Made by a program: the position numbers and the translations under genes. A model generated the notes under the pieces. It ran no database searches. It had not been told where the DNA came from and was given only the letters and a program-made list of their open reading frames with translations. Of a stretch of 64,000 bases of DNA, positions 24,994-33,329 are shown in pieces; position 1 is the stretch's first letter, and the number at the start of each line of letters is the position of its first letter. The DNA is from Tenacibaculum sp. M341 (GTDB lineage: Bacteria > Bacteroidota > Bacteroidia > Flavobacteriales > Flavobacteriaceae): the NCBI RefSeq assembly GCF_004337695.1, contig NZ_SJXJ01000008.1, forward strand, positions 1 through 64,000. Reading direction: 5' to 3'.

Positions 24994-25476
24994 CTATTTT
25001 TTATAAAGTTCAAAAAGTCCGTAGTGTAATAATACTCCAAAAACTCCCGAGTTAGTAATAAACGTATCGTTACCTAAAGAAATTGTTGAGTTGGGTTTTG
25101 CTTTACAGATAAACATATTACCACCATCTACACATTTAATAGCATCTTTTTTATAAAGATCAGTCCAACCAAACTCTTGGTAATCATCAACATTTTCAGA
25201 AAAAGAAAAAGCACGTAAAACCTTTTTATCATTTGTATCAACCATATTTTTTATAGTCCATTGATTAGGAATAGATAGGTGGTAGGGAGAACTACTATTA
25301 TCGTGATCTAATACAATCTTTTGAATTTTATAAAATTGTTTCAGAGAAATACTATCAGATACTTTTCCGTAGGGTTCTAAACGATAAATTCCACTCCATT
25401 CATCTATCTCTTTTTGAGAAAAAAGTTGTACCGATACTAAAGAAATAAGTAAGAAAAGGAGTGGGGAATTTTTCAT
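24994..25476 (-). CDS. hypothetical exported protein
   Basis: A 160-residue protein with a signal peptide (MKNSPLLFLLISLVSVQLFSQ). The mature part is of unknown family, with an aromatic N-terminal stretch (DEWSGIYRLEPYGKV) and a conserved-looking end (NSGVFGVLLHYGLFELYKK). It lies 18 bp downstream of the anchored protein gene at 25495-26238 on the same strand, probably in the same transcript. Confidence 0.65.
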   Translation of the reverse strand: MKNSPLLFLLISLVSVQLFSQKEIDEWSGIYRLEPYGKVSDSISLKQFYKIQKIVLDHDNSSSPYHLSIPNQWTIKNMVDTNDKKVLRAFSFSENVDDYQEFGWTDLYKKDAIKCVDGGNMFICKAKPNSTISLGNDTFITNSGVFGVLLHYGLFELYKK

Positions 25477-25494
25477 TGGTATTTTATAAATTTA

Positions 25495-26238
25495 TTAAGA
25501 AACTAATATTGCTTTTGAAGCTTTTAAATTTGGATACTTTTCAGCTAGTTTCTCAAAAAATGTTTTACAAATTACATTGGCAATCATAGAATCTTCAGTA
25601 TAACTATTGCTTCCCATTTCATACATTTCAAAAGGTAACACAACTTTATCGTGTGCTTGGATGGTTAACTCTTCTTTATCGCCTTTAAAAGTGATAGCAA
25701 ATACATTTATCATATTTTCTTCTTTATTTAGCTTTTTGCTAATAGTATCTGTAATACCACTTGCTAAATCAACACCTTTTTTAGGTCCTCTATATTCAAT
25801 TTTAGCGTTCGATAGTTGGTCTGGAGTAAAAGTTAGATGAGTTTGCAAGTTTCCATCAACATCAGCGTCTACAAAGTGTAAATGATCATTGCTCAATATT
25901 AAATGAGAAATGGTTTCTACACGTCTATATTTTGCTTTTACTCCAACAGCAGCCCAAGCCACACTTTTTACAGCGTCAACAGCAGCATTTTTAGCTTTAT
26001 CTTTAGTCGATATGGCTATACTAGCATCAGTAAAAACGTCTATAGGCTTATCTTTCATCCACTTTTTTAAGTAGTTTAGTTTATCATTAGTTAAATTGTT
26101 TATGTGCTTTTCTAAATCTTCTTTTACAGCATTTTCATCAAAATTAGCAGCAATTGCATTAGTTTTTTTCATTGAGTACTTGTAGTAAAAAAAAGACCCA
26201 GCACAAAGTACCCCCATAATTAAAATAGATTGAAACAT
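25495..26238 (-). CDS. N-terminally anchored hypothetical protein
   Basis: 247 residues from the ATG at 26238 (MFQSILIMGVLCAGSFFYYKYSM). An ATG at 26274 adds twelve residues, but it lies inside the likely -7 promoter box at 26272-26279, so the internal start is preferred. One N-terminal membrane helix (about 3-20) is followed by a helical linker and a soluble domain rich in beta strands (HLILSNDHLHFVDADVDGNLQTHLTF; VFAITFKGDKEELTIQAHDKVVLPF). No family is recognised. It is first in a two-gene transcript with the exported 160-residue protein. Confidence 0.65.
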   Translation of the reverse strand: MFQSILIMGVLCAGSFFYYKYSMKKTNAIAANFDENAVKEDLEKHINNLTNDKLNYLKKWMKDKPIDVFTDASIAISTKDKAKNAAVDAVKSVAWAAVGVKAKYRRVETISHLILSNDHLHFVDADVDGNLQTHLTFTPDQLSNAKIEYRGPKKGVDLASGITDTISKKLNKEENMINVFAITFKGDKEELTIQAHDKVVLPFEMYEMGSNSYTEDSMIANVICKTFFEKLAEKYPNLKASKAILVS

Positions 26239-26271
26239 AGTTTTAGTTTTTATATTTATATAGTTCACTAA

Positions 26272-26279
26272 CAAATGTA
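26272..26279 (-). promoter_or_regulatory. putative -7 box deciding the start of the anchored-protein gene
   Basis: TACATTTG on the minus strand matches TAnnTTTG. A transcript starting about 7 nt beyond it (near 26265) would begin downstream of the ATG at 26274, so translation most likely begins at 26238. No clear -33 element was found. Confidence 0.4.
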
Positions 26280-26406
26280 TAAAGGCATTACAGATTTTTT
26301 TACAGCATATTAATAAGTGTGTGTTGTTAATATTTATTTGAGGTATTTTTAAGTAAATTCGATTTTATGCCTACAATTATATTTTTAAAAGCTTAATTTC
26401 GTAATT

Positions 26407-27021
26407 ATGGAATTATTATTTTTAGGTTTAGCTTTTGGAGCTGTGGTATCTTACTTTATTCTCCAAAAATTTTCTAAAGTAAAAACAAAAAATTTAGCTG
26501 AAAGTCAGTCTGTAATTTTATTAGATAAAATAAAAAAAGTAGCAAAGTTAATTACTGTAGAAGGCGATTTTGCTGAAATTTATCATCATGAAGATACACA
26601 GGATAAATTTTTAGGATTGATATCTAGTAAGAAGAAAGCAATCATATTAATTAATGCTAAAACCTATATAGGATTTGATTTTAGAAAGATTAAGATGGAA
26701 GCAGATCCTAAGAAAAAGGTGATAAAATTAGCTAGCTTTCCAGAAGCAGAAGTATTATCTATAGAACCTAATATTCGTTTTTATGATATTAAAGACGGAT
26801 TTTTAAATAAATTTAGTTCAGAAGATTTAACAAAAGTAAATCAGGCAGCCAAAGAACATGTATTGCAAAAAATTCCAGAAAGTAATTTAATGCAAGCAGC
26901 AAACAGAGAAGCTATTGAAGCCATTGTTTTAATGCAGAATTTAGTGGAAATGATAGGCTGGGAGCTAGATTATTCTTTGTTAGAATTACCAGATGATGTA
27001 CCAAATAAATTATTAGAATAA
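26407..27021 (+). CDS. DUF4230 domain protein
   Basis: A 204-residue protein with a single N-terminal membrane anchor (about 2-19) and a DUF4230 domain. Family features are ITVEGDFAEIYHHED, AIILINAKTYIGFDFRKI, and a VLSIEPNIRFYDIKDGFLNKF segment followed by helices. DUF4230 proteins are common in Bacteroidetes and Firmicutes and have no established function. Its stop codon overlaps the start of the MmcQ/YjbR gene (TAATG at 27019-27023). Confidence 0.88.
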   Translation: MELLFLGLAFGAVVSYFILQKFSKVKTKNLAESQSVILLDKIKKVAKLITVEGDFAEIYHHEDTQDKFLGLISSKKKAIILINAKTYIGFDFRKIKMEADPKKKVIKLASFPEAEVLSIEPNIRFYDIKDGFLNKFSSEDLTKVNQAAKEHVLQKIPESNLMQAANREAIEAIVLMQNLVEMIGWELDYSLLELPDDVPNKLLE

Positions 27022-27386
27022 TGCATATTGATCAACTTAGAGAGTATTGTATTCAAAAAAAAGGAGTAACTGAAGAGTTTCCTTTTGACGAAGTTACATT
27101 AGTTTTTAAAGTAATGGGTAAAATGTTTGCTTTGGTTGGTTTAGAGAAATGGGAGCGAGGAGAAACCAAAATAAACTTAAAATGCGATCCTGATTGGGCA
27201 GAAGAACTAAGAGGCGAGTATGAAAGTATTAAACCTGGTTTTCATATGAATAAAAAACATTGGAATACAGTTACTTTTAATCATGATGTAGCAGATAGTT
27301 TTGCTTTTGAATTAATTGATCATTCTTATGATTTAGTGGTAAAAGGAATGACTAAAAAATTGAGAGAAGAATTAAAAAGTTTGTAA
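27021..27386 (+). CDS. MmcQ/YjbR family DNA-binding-like protein
   Basis: A 121-residue protein of the MmcQ/YjbR family (CyaY-like fold, winged-helix-like DNA-binding surface in structures of relatives). It shows the family signature, with TEEFPFDEVTLVFKVMGKMFAL near the N-terminus, LKCDPDWAEELR, and PGFHMNKKHWNTV in the middle. Length is typical. It is translationally coupled to DUF4230 by a 1-nt overlap. Cellular role is not established for the family. Confidence 0.92.
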   Translation: MHIDQLREYCIQKKGVTEEFPFDEVTLVFKVMGKMFALVGLEKWERGETKINLKCDPDWAEELRGEYESIKPGFHMNKKHWNTVTFNHDVADSFAFELIDHSYDLVVKGMTKKLREELKSL

Positions 27387-27402
27387 ATGTTGATTTTTGA
27401 GT

Positions 27403-27939
27403 ATGAGTATACTTGCTACTTTAATATCTAAAATTGATAAAGAGAACCTTTGGCAAAAAGAAGTAACATTAGAACGAAATGAATACTTAAAAGTAAAAGG
27501 ATCAACAGATACCAATTTATATTATGTGAAAAATGGTAGTTTAAGAATTTTTTTACTTGATGAACAAGAAGAGCAAACTATTAGGTTTGGATATAAGAAT
27601 AATTTAATTACTGCTTTAGATTCTTTTTTAAATGATCAACCTTCAGATTTTTATATTCAAGCATTAAAAAAAACAACAGTTAAAGTATTAACTAAACAAG
27701 ATTACTTAGCTTTTATAAACGCTTCTTTAGAGCATAAAGAAATTTGGAATGAAATTTTAAAAAGCTTTGTATTGCAACAAATGGAGCGAGAAAGAGATAT
27801 TTTAACAACGTCACCAGTAGAGAGATATCGTAGAGTATTGAAAAGAAGTCCACAACTTTTTCAAGAAATTCCCAATAAATACATTGCTTCTTATTTAAGA
27901 ATGACTCCAGAAACATTATCTAGAATTAAAAAATCTTAA
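27403..27939 (+). CDS. Crp/Fnr family transcriptional regulator
   Basis: 178 residues from the ATG at 27403; a TTG two codons upstream is not needed. The N-terminal cyclic nucleotide-binding-like beta barrel (about 10-115; YYVKNGSLRIFLLDEQEEQTIRFGYKNN) is followed by the dimer helix and a short C-terminal helix-turn-helix region (RYRRVLKRSPQLFQEIPNKYIASYLRMTPETLSRI). This matches the compact Crp/Fnr-like regulators typical of Bacteroidetes. No Fe-S cysteines are present. It begins 16 bp after the MmcQ/YjbR gene and precedes a DinB gene, so it may control its own neighbours. Confidence 0.9.
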   Translation: MSILATLISKIDKENLWQKEVTLERNEYLKVKGSTDTNLYYVKNGSLRIFLLDEQEEQTIRFGYKNNLITALDSFLNDQPSDFYIQALKKTTVKVLTKQDYLAFINASLEHKEIWNEILKSFVLQQMERERDILTTSPVERYRRVLKRSPQLFQEIPNKYIASYLRMTPETLSRIKKS

Positions 27940-27993
27940 TTTCAATCAAGATTTAAACTATTTTTTAGACTCAAATTTGTAATAAAAAAGAAC

Positions 27994-28554
27994 ATGGAGT
28001 TATCATCAGAACAATTATTACAAGATTTATCAGCATTAACAACGCAAAATAGTAAAGCAATAGCATTGTTAAAAGAACAACCTACAGCAATATTAAACTG
28101 GAAAGAAAATGCAGAAAGTTGGAGTATTTTAGAGTGTATAGAACATTTAAACAGATATGGTGATTTTTACATTCCTGAAATAACCAAACGTATACAATCT
28201 GCAAAACACAAAAAATCAAAAATATTTAAGAGTAATTGGTTAGGAAGGTACTTTAGCAAGGCAGTAGGTTACCGAGAGGATTTGAATAAAATGAAAACAT
28301 TCAAAGTAATGAATCCTTTAAATTCTAATTTAAGTGCCGATACGCTTGAAAAATTTCTACATCATCAAAATCAAATCATAGCTTTATTAAATCAAGCAAA
28401 AAAAGTAAATTTAGATAAAACTAAAACAGCAATTTCAATATCTAAAATTATCAAATTAAAGTTAGGAGATACCTTTCGAGTTTTAATATATCATAATGAA
28501 AGACACGTAAAACAAGCTGAAAGAGTTTTAAATAGCGCTAAAGGAGTTATGTAG
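27994..28554 (+). CDS. DinB family protein
   Basis: A 186-residue four-helix-bundle protein of the DinB / DfsB group, thought to be metal-dependent thiol-transfer-like enzymes. The metal-binding histidines are visible in CIEHLNRYGDFY (about residues 48-59) and in YHNERHVKQAERVL near the C-terminus (H-x-x-R-H-x-x-Q). The substrate is unknown. It follows the Crp/Fnr regulator by 54 bp on the same strand. Confidence 0.9.
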   Translation: MELSSEQLLQDLSALTTQNSKAIALLKEQPTAILNWKENAESWSILECIEHLNRYGDFYIPEITKRIQSAKHKKSKIFKSNWLGRYFSKAVGYREDLNKMKTFKVMNPLNSNLSADTLEKFLHHQNQIIALLNQAKKVNLDKTKTAISISKIIKLKLGDTFRVLIYHNERHVKQAERVLNSAKGVM

Positions 28555-28847
28555 GAAACCGTAAACTAAAAAAGATAAATACTTTTGTCAGATCGAGCGC
28601 AGTCGAGATCAATGAGTAATACATTAGCTAAATAACCTCTCGACTGCGCTCGAGGAAGACAGACTGATAAATTTTTTAATACTGCAAACTACACCACTGC
28701 ACACTGCGAACTAATATTTCAGCCAAACAACTTCTCGACTGCGCTCGAAGAGACAGATTGAAATATTTTAAAGACTGCAAACTACATCACTGCATACTGC
28801 TAACTAAATTACCGTATACTGCGAACTAATCTCAGTATATTTGTTAC
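28555..28847. repeat. intergenic palindromic and short direct repeats
   Basis: Three copies of a CTCGACTGCGCTCGAG-type palindrome (near 28591-28608 inverted, 28639-28655 and 28734-28750) lie in a stretch that also has repeated ACTGCnnACTA phrases (from 28681, 28767 and 28797). Such runs are frequent flavobacterial intergenic repeats. No ORF is present. A TATATTTG box at 28836-28843 immediately before the next gene could be its -7 element, which would leave almost no leader. Confidence 0.6.
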
Positions 28848-29399
28848 ATGTACAAAAAGGAATTACGTAAACTATACAAAGAGAAAAGAAAAAGTTTAAC
28901 AACAGTTGAAATTGAATCTCTTCAAGAAAGTATTTACAAACAAGTTTTTGCATTCGATTTTTCATCAGTAAAAAAGGTGCATATTTTTTTACCTATAGAA
29001 AAGCAGGCAGAAATAAACACGTATCCAATAATTTCGTTTTTAAGAGAAAAAGGAAAGGAAGTTGTGATAAGTAAAAGTAATTTTACAAATGCTACATTAC
29101 AACATTACTTGTTTGAAGAAAGTACTGTTTTAGAAATAAATAAATACGGAATTCCAGAACCAGTTGGAGCAATAGCAATAGATGTAAAAGAAATAGATTT
29201 GGTTTTTGTACCGTTGTTAATTTCTGATGAAAAGAACTATAGAGTAGGGTATGGAAAAGGTTTTTACGATCGATTTTTATCTGGCTGTAAACCAAATGTA
29301 ATTACAATTGGTTTGAATTTCTTTAGTCCAATTGAAAAGATTGAAGATATTAACGAATTTGATATAGCATTACAACATATAATTGTGCCTAATGAGTAA
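28848..29399 (+). CDS. 5-formyltetrahydrofolate cyclo-ligase
   Basis: A 183-residue enzyme converting 5-formyl-THF to 5,10-methenyl-THF with ATP. The conserved ATP-binding GYGKGFYDRFL motif is near residue 130. The N-terminal basic helix (KKELRKLYKEKRKSL) and PIEKQAEINTYPII segment also match the family, as does the length. It overlaps the next gene by 8 nt (ATGAGTAA), so the two are coupled. Confidence 0.95.
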   Translation: MYKKELRKLYKEKRKSLTTVEIESLQESIYKQVFAFDFSSVKKVHIFLPIEKQAEINTYPIISFLREKGKEVVISKSNFTNATLQHYLFEESTVLEINKYGIPEPVGAIAIDVKEIDLVFVPLLISDEKNYRVGYGKGFYDRFLSGCKPNVITIGLNFFSPIEKIEDINEFDIALQHIIVPNE

Positions 29400-29982
29400 A
29401 ATAAAACAAGGAATTATAATAATAGTAGCGCTTATTGCATGCTATCGATTATACAGAGGATTGAAAAAGATCAATTTTAATAGTAAATATGAAGTAGGAC
29501 AAAAAATAGATAGCTTGAATAATGTAATAGTGTATTACAATGGAGGAGTAGATAATGTTGAGAAACGAAATACAAGAGATGGCTACAATCTTGGTTTAGA
29601 GTTTCAGTGTGTTGAGTTCGTTAAAAGATATTACTACGAGTATTACAATCATAAAATGCCAGATAGCTATGGACACGCCATTAGTTTTTTTGATAAAAGT
29701 ATTACTGACGGACAGTTAAATGCAAAGAGAGATTTAATTCAGTATACAAATCCAAGTACATCAAAACCAGAAGAAGGAGATTTATTGGTTATAAAAGGTA
29801 GCTTTTTTAATAAATATGGTCATGTTGCTATTGTATCAGCTGTAACCGATGCAAGTATTGAAATCATTCAGCAAAATCCAGGACCATTTTCGCCATCAAG
29901 AGAAACATTTCTATTAGAAAAATTAGCTTCAGGAAAATGGGAAATGAAGAATGACCGTATTTTAGGTTGGTTAAGAAAATAA
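29392..29982 (+). CDS. CHAP-domain amidase/endopeptidase-like protein, membrane anchored
   Basis: 196 residues from the ATG at 29392; the upstream TTG is not required. One N-terminal hydrophobic helix (IIIIVALIACYRLYRGL) acts as signal or anchor. A CHAP domain (about 55-190) follows, with the catalytic Cys in GLEFQCVEFVKRYYYEYY and the His in YGHVAIVSAV, then an Asn/Glu region (IEIIQQNPG). CHAP enzymes cleave peptidoglycan cross-bridges or glutathionylspermidine-type amides. It overlaps the cyclo-ligase gene by 8 nt. Confidence 0.88.
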   Translation: MSKIKQGIIIIVALIACYRLYRGLKKINFNSKYEVGQKIDSLNNVIVYYNGGVDNVEKRNTRDGYNLGLEFQCVEFVKRYYYEYYNHKMPDSYGHAISFFDKSITDGQLNAKRDLIQYTNPSTSKPEEGDLLVIKGSFFNKYGHVAIVSAVTDASIEIIQQNPGPFSPSRETFLLEKLASGKWEMKNDRILGWLRK

Positions 29983-30042
29983 AAAAAGCAGTAACCCTAA
30001 AATTACCGCTCTTTTCTAATGTTTACTTCTCCCTTTCTTATA

Positions 30043-30486
30043 TTAAGCTGTAGTGGTTTCTTCTTCATCATCTTCGTTTGAAGAAATGAATTTACTGTAA
30101 ACAAAATACCCAATTACAATAAGATATATTAATTTACCTCCAATTTTCTTCCACAATGAGAGTGGATTTGAAGAAAGACTCAATTCGTATTTTTCTTTGA
30201 TTTCAGCTAGTTGTTTTTCATCTACTTCATAATAAATAGACTGATCTTCGTTGGTAAGCACATATTTTCCACCGCTGTTCCAAGCAGGAATAAAAATGAT
30301 TCCATATTCATTATGTAAATAACCAAGATTTAAATAGCTCCCATCTTGTTGTAAATATTCATCGTCTGGTAAATCTTTTACAAGGGCAATTTTCTCACAA
30401 GGAATACACACTGGAATTCCACGCCTTCTCGCATGTGCTTTAAAAGCAAATAACGATATAAAGAATAATAGTATAATTTGTTTCAT
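30043..30486 (-). CDS. exported protein with C-terminal membrane anchor
   Basis: A 147-residue protein of unknown family. It has a signal peptide (MKQIILLFFISLFAFKAHA), then RRRGIPVCIPCEKIALVKDLPD with a C-I-P-C motif that could be redox-active or bind metal. A soluble part and a C-terminal transmembrane helix (LIYLIVIGYFVYSKFI, about 117-132) with an acidic/Thr tail follow. A TAATTTTG box on the minus strand (30525-30532) is a plausible -7 element. It converges with the CHAP gene. Confidence 0.7.
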   Translation of the reverse strand: MKQIILLFFISLFAFKAHARRRGIPVCIPCEKIALVKDLPDDEYLQQDGSYLNLGYLHNEYGIIFIPAWNSGGKYVLTNEDQSIYYEVDEKQLAEIKEKYELSLSSNPLSLWKKIGGKLIYLIVIGYFVYSKFISSNEDDEEETTTA

Positions 30487-30642
30487 AGTATATATAATTA
30501 GTTAGTTGAACCTCAATATACAAACAAAATTATGTATATACCTGTGTTATAGTAATACTAAATTCATTTTCGTAGTCAATCAAACAATATTTGATGTTAA
30601 TTAGTTAAAAAGAGTATTTCTTAAAGAATTTCAAACAAAAAA

Positions 30643-30666
30643 AGGAACTAAAATAAATCAGTTCCT
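30643..30666 (-). terminator. intrinsic terminator of the cupin gene
   Basis: AGGAACT (30643-30649) and AGTTCCT (30660-30666) form a 7-bp stem about 27 bp past the stop of the minus-strand cupin gene. It is followed on that strand by TTTTTTTG. Confidence 0.7.
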
Positions 30667-30693
30667 CTTATATATCATATTATTGGTTGTTAT

Positions 30694-31137
30694 TTAAGCA
30701 TTTTCATCTTCATAAATATCAAATTCAGCATTAATTGCTTTCATAAGTTTAGCATCGGCAAATTGTTCGTCTGTCATTTTAGACAATCTATTCAAGTACA
30801 AATCGAACTGACCATTTTTAAAAATAGTCAACATTTTTCCACCTTTTTCACATTTAGCAGCGTGCCAAACATTTGGCGGAACAGTAATGGTATCACCAGG
30901 TTTAGCAACCACCGTTTCATCATCAAAAATTAAAGATACTTCACCTTCAAGAATATAAAAAACCTCAGTCATTATTTTATGATGATGCCTTTTTAAATAA
31001 AAACCAGGTTTTAAAGTATCTTCTACAAAAGATAATTCACCGTTGGTACGAAGAGAAGAAAGTTTTACAAAACAATGATCTTGTGAATAATTGTAGTTTT
31101 CACCTTCGCCATTTCTAATGGTTTCTTGTTTTCTCAT
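30694..31137 (-). CDS. cupin-domain protein
   Basis: A 147-residue single-domain cupin. The metal-binding motif 1 is LKRHHHKIMTEVFYILEGEV (H-x-H...E...G) and motif 2 is KPGDTITVPPNVWHAAK. This resembles small mannose-6-phosphate isomerase-like cupins, but the substrate is unknown. It is soluble, monocistronic and followed by a good terminator. Confidence 0.88.
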   Translation of the reverse strand: MRKQETIRNGEGENYNYSQDHCFVKLSSLRTNGELSFVEDTLKPGFYLKRHHHKIMTEVFYILEGEVSLIFDDETVVAKPGDTITVPPNVWHAAKCEKGGKMLTIFKNGQFDLYLNRLSKMTDEQFADAKLMKAINAEFDIYEDENA

Positions 31138-31192
31138 ATGTATAATGAAGTTTTAAATAATGTAAAATTGATCATTTAAAGATAATGAATTC

Positions 31193-31801
31193 TTATTTTG
31201 TATACTTCATCACACCAGCAGTTACTTCAATATCTAAAAAGTTATTTCGTGGCGTAATAGGACAAGAAAACTTTTCGTTATATGCACAATATGGATTGTA
31301 AGCTTTATTAAAATCGATAGTTATAGTACCGTTGTCCATTTCATCAGAAGTTAATACACTAATAAATCTTCCCCCAGCATAAGAGGTTTTACCATTAGTT
31401 TTGTCTAAGAAAGGCAAAAACAAATCATTAATATATTCTGGTTCAGGATCGGTGTCTTTGTAAATATCTAATTGTAATTTTTTTCCTTTAATTGTAAAAT
31501 TAACAACACCATATTTTTTATAAGTAGCAACTCTATCAGTAGTGGTAGGAAAATTAAATACAGGTGCATCTGGTGTTTTAGTTAATTTAGCCACCACAGT
31601 AAAAGCGCTATCAATAGGAAAAAATGATAATCCTTTAAAGTTTCGTAAGCCTTTCTTTGTTAGAGGTGAAGTAGAAGCGTCTTTAAACTTTGCATTCATT
31701 TCTTTTTGAAATTCAGACTCTCCTTTTAGTTCTCGCTTACCATGAGAAGAGCAAGAAAAAACAAAGTACAATAGGCATAAAACAATAGAATATTTATTCA
31801 T
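31193..31801 (-). CDS. DUF1684 lipoprotein
   Basis: A 202-residue predicted lipoprotein (signal ends CLLYFVFSCSS). The mature part is a DUF1684 domain with its signature end FNKAYNPYCAYNEKFSCPITPRNNFLDIEVTAG. The function of this family is not established. It begins 3 bp after the stop of the 387-residue membrane protein gene on the same strand, so they are cotranscribed. Confidence 0.9.
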   Translation of the reverse strand: MNKYSIVLCLLYFVFSCSSHGKRELKGESEFQKEMNAKFKDASTSPLTKKGLRNFKGLSFFPIDSAFTVVAKLTKTPDAPVFNFPTTTDRVATYKKYGVVNFTIKGKKLQLDIYKDTDPEPEYINDLFLPFLDKTNGKTSYAGGRFISVLTSDEMDNGTITIDFNKAYNPYCAYNEKFSCPITPRNNFLDIEVTAGVMKYTK

Positions 31802-31804
31802 TAT

Positions 31805-32968
31805 TTAATCAATTAATTTTAATTCTTCAATATCGTTTTTATCAAACATATTTTTTACAGAACCGATCAAAGCTGTTTTCTTTTCTGTTGCTGTTGTTTT
31901 CTGTTTAGATTCAAAATGAATACCTAAAGTATTGGCAATACTTTCTAAATGTTTTCGATACGATCTATTTAATAATAACGTAAAACTATCGTCACCATTT
32001 TTAATTTTAGAGCTAAGTTTACCTTCTGTAATAGACAAATCGTTGATGTCAATAACTTCTTCAATAGTATTCACAAAAAAACGTTTCTTGGTAAGTACAA
32101 AGGTATTTGATTTTTCGGTTAAAGTAGCTATCGTTCCTTTTTTAAACTTCTTTGTTTTTGTAGCACAATACACTCTAATAGCAAAAGTGTTGTTACGCTC
32201 TAATAAAGTTGTTTTCTTTTTAAAAAGCTGTAAAACAGGGTGGATAAATAAATAAGAAGTTTTATTGACCATTCGTACGGACTTTCTGTACATACTTAAG
32301 GCAATTAAAAAGGTAATTACTGCTAAAATAACAGAGAAAGTAGGGTAAAAAACACTGATTAAAACAAATAAAACAGTCACCACAATTTTAGCTACTTCTA
32401 AAATAGAATCTATAAAAGGAATAGGTGATAAGAATATTAAAATATCAATAAAAAAGCGAACAGTAGTTACTACCATTAAAAAGTAAACAGAAACAATTAA
32501 TACTAAAATAGTTTGTAAGCCAATAGAAAATATACCAGCTTCTTGCACCGCCGGATGTTCTGCTGTTTGTGTAAAAATAGCAGGAGCTATCATTACAATA
32601 ATATTAATAAAAATAGCTGCATGATTAGATAAATAATTATCTGCTAATCCAATAACAGCAGTAGCTTTATTTGTTTTAAAAACGGTTCCTACCAAAGCTG
32701 TAAATAAAAACAAAATACCAAATATTCCTAAAATAAGCCAGTTGTCAAAAAAAGGATTAGTGCCCACAAAATCGTTATGAATACCCATTTTAGATAAAAT
32801 AGACGTTAAAAAAACGGTTGCATACGGATTAATTCCCATTGGAAGTAACTGTGCTAATTGTGATACCAAACTACTATTAGAATCAACTGCAGCCATAGGA
32901 CTAGCATGTTGAGCAATTAATAAAAAAGGTATAGAAAGCAATAGTGGTAATAAAATTCTTTTCTTCAT
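31805..32968 (-). CDS. polytopic membrane protein, possibly DUF4126-related
   Basis: A 387-residue protein with a signal-like N-terminus (LLPLLLSIPFLLIAQ), about six hydrophobic helices between residues 70 and 245, and a soluble C-terminal domain (about 250-387) rich in Lys and beta strands. The GINPYATVFLTSIL region resembles the start of DUF4126 membrane proteins, but the match is weak. It is cotranscribed with the DUF1684 lipoprotein. A TATTTTTG box on the minus strand at 33023-33030 may be its promoter -7 element, giving a leader of about 48 nt. Confidence 0.6.
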   Translation of the reverse strand: MKKRILLPLLLSIPFLLIAQHASPMAAVDSNSSLVSQLAQLLPMGINPYATVFLTSILSKMGIHNDFVGTNPFFDNWLILGIFGILFLFTALVGTVFKTNKATAVIGLADNYLSNHAAIFINIIVMIAPAIFTQTAEHPAVQEAGIFSIGLQTILVLIVSVYFLMVVTTVRFFIDILIFLSPIPFIDSILEVAKIVVTVLFVLISVFYPTFSVILAVITFLIALSMYRKSVRMVNKTSYLFIHPVLQLFKKKTTLLERNNTFAIRVYCATKTKKFKKGTIATLTEKSNTFVLTKKRFFVNTIEEVIDINDLSITEGKLSSKIKNGDDSFTLLLNRSYRKHLESIANTLGIHFESKQKTTATEKKTALIGSVKNMFDKNDIEELKLID

Positions 32969-33111
32969 TTTGTTAAAGCTGATTTTTCAAGTTGAGTTAA
33001 GCAATAATATATGCTTGTTCCCCAAAAATAAAGAATCCAATTAAATTTATACCTAGCAGATAGTATTTTATACATTCAAGCTATCAAAAAGAAAGAATTT
33101 TACAAATCATG

Positions 33112-33143
33112 TTTTGAACTTTAAAAGGGATTGTATATGTTTG
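33112..33143 (+). promoter_or_regulatory. good Bacteroidetes-type promoter in the 32969-33329 gap
   Basis: TTTTG (33112-33116) and TATGTTTG (33136-33143) are 19 bp apart, an almost ideal -33/-7 pair (TTTG-N19-TAnnTTTG). Transcription is predicted to start near 33150 on the plus strand, 180 bp ahead of the MFS gene. Confidence 0.6.
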
Positions 33144-33149
33144 TAGTAT

Positions 33150-33302
33150 AATTATTTAAGAAATGACAAATACGTGTACATATAAACAATGGAGATCGGT
33201 TGAAAAACCGCCCTTAAGTTGGTCTATGTATGTAATAACGTTATAACAATATAAAATTATACAATTGCTTAAAGTCCGGCTTCACAGCCGGACTTTTTAT
33301 TT
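33150..33302 (+). ncRNA. candidate small RNA or regulatory leader
   Basis: A non-coding stretch of about 150 nt starts after a near-consensus promoter and ends in a strong intrinsic terminator (33273-33299). A CGGTT-GAAA-AACCG hairpin with a GNRA-type loop is present near 33197-33210. No ORF of useful length is seen. The terminator ends 27 bp before the MFS start codon, so the RNA could be an independent small RNA, or a 5' leader that attenuates the transporter gene. The RNA family is not recognised. Confidence 0.5.
33273..33299 (+). terminator. strong intrinsic terminator ahead of the MFS gene
   Basis: AGTCCGGCT and AGCCGGACT form a perfect 9-bp GC-rich stem around a 4-nt loop (TCAC), followed by TTTTTATTTTT. 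In such AT-rich DNA this is an unmistakable rho-independent terminator. The nearest plus-strand gene upstream is far away, which implies a short transcript starting in the gap. Confidence 0.85.
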
Positions 33303-33329
33303 TTACACTAACAACTAAAACTAAAAACT

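Noticed and set aside
33150-33302. Known riboswitch ahead of the MFS gene
   Set aside because: I could not match the structure to any riboswitch class; only promoter, one hairpin and terminator are evident.
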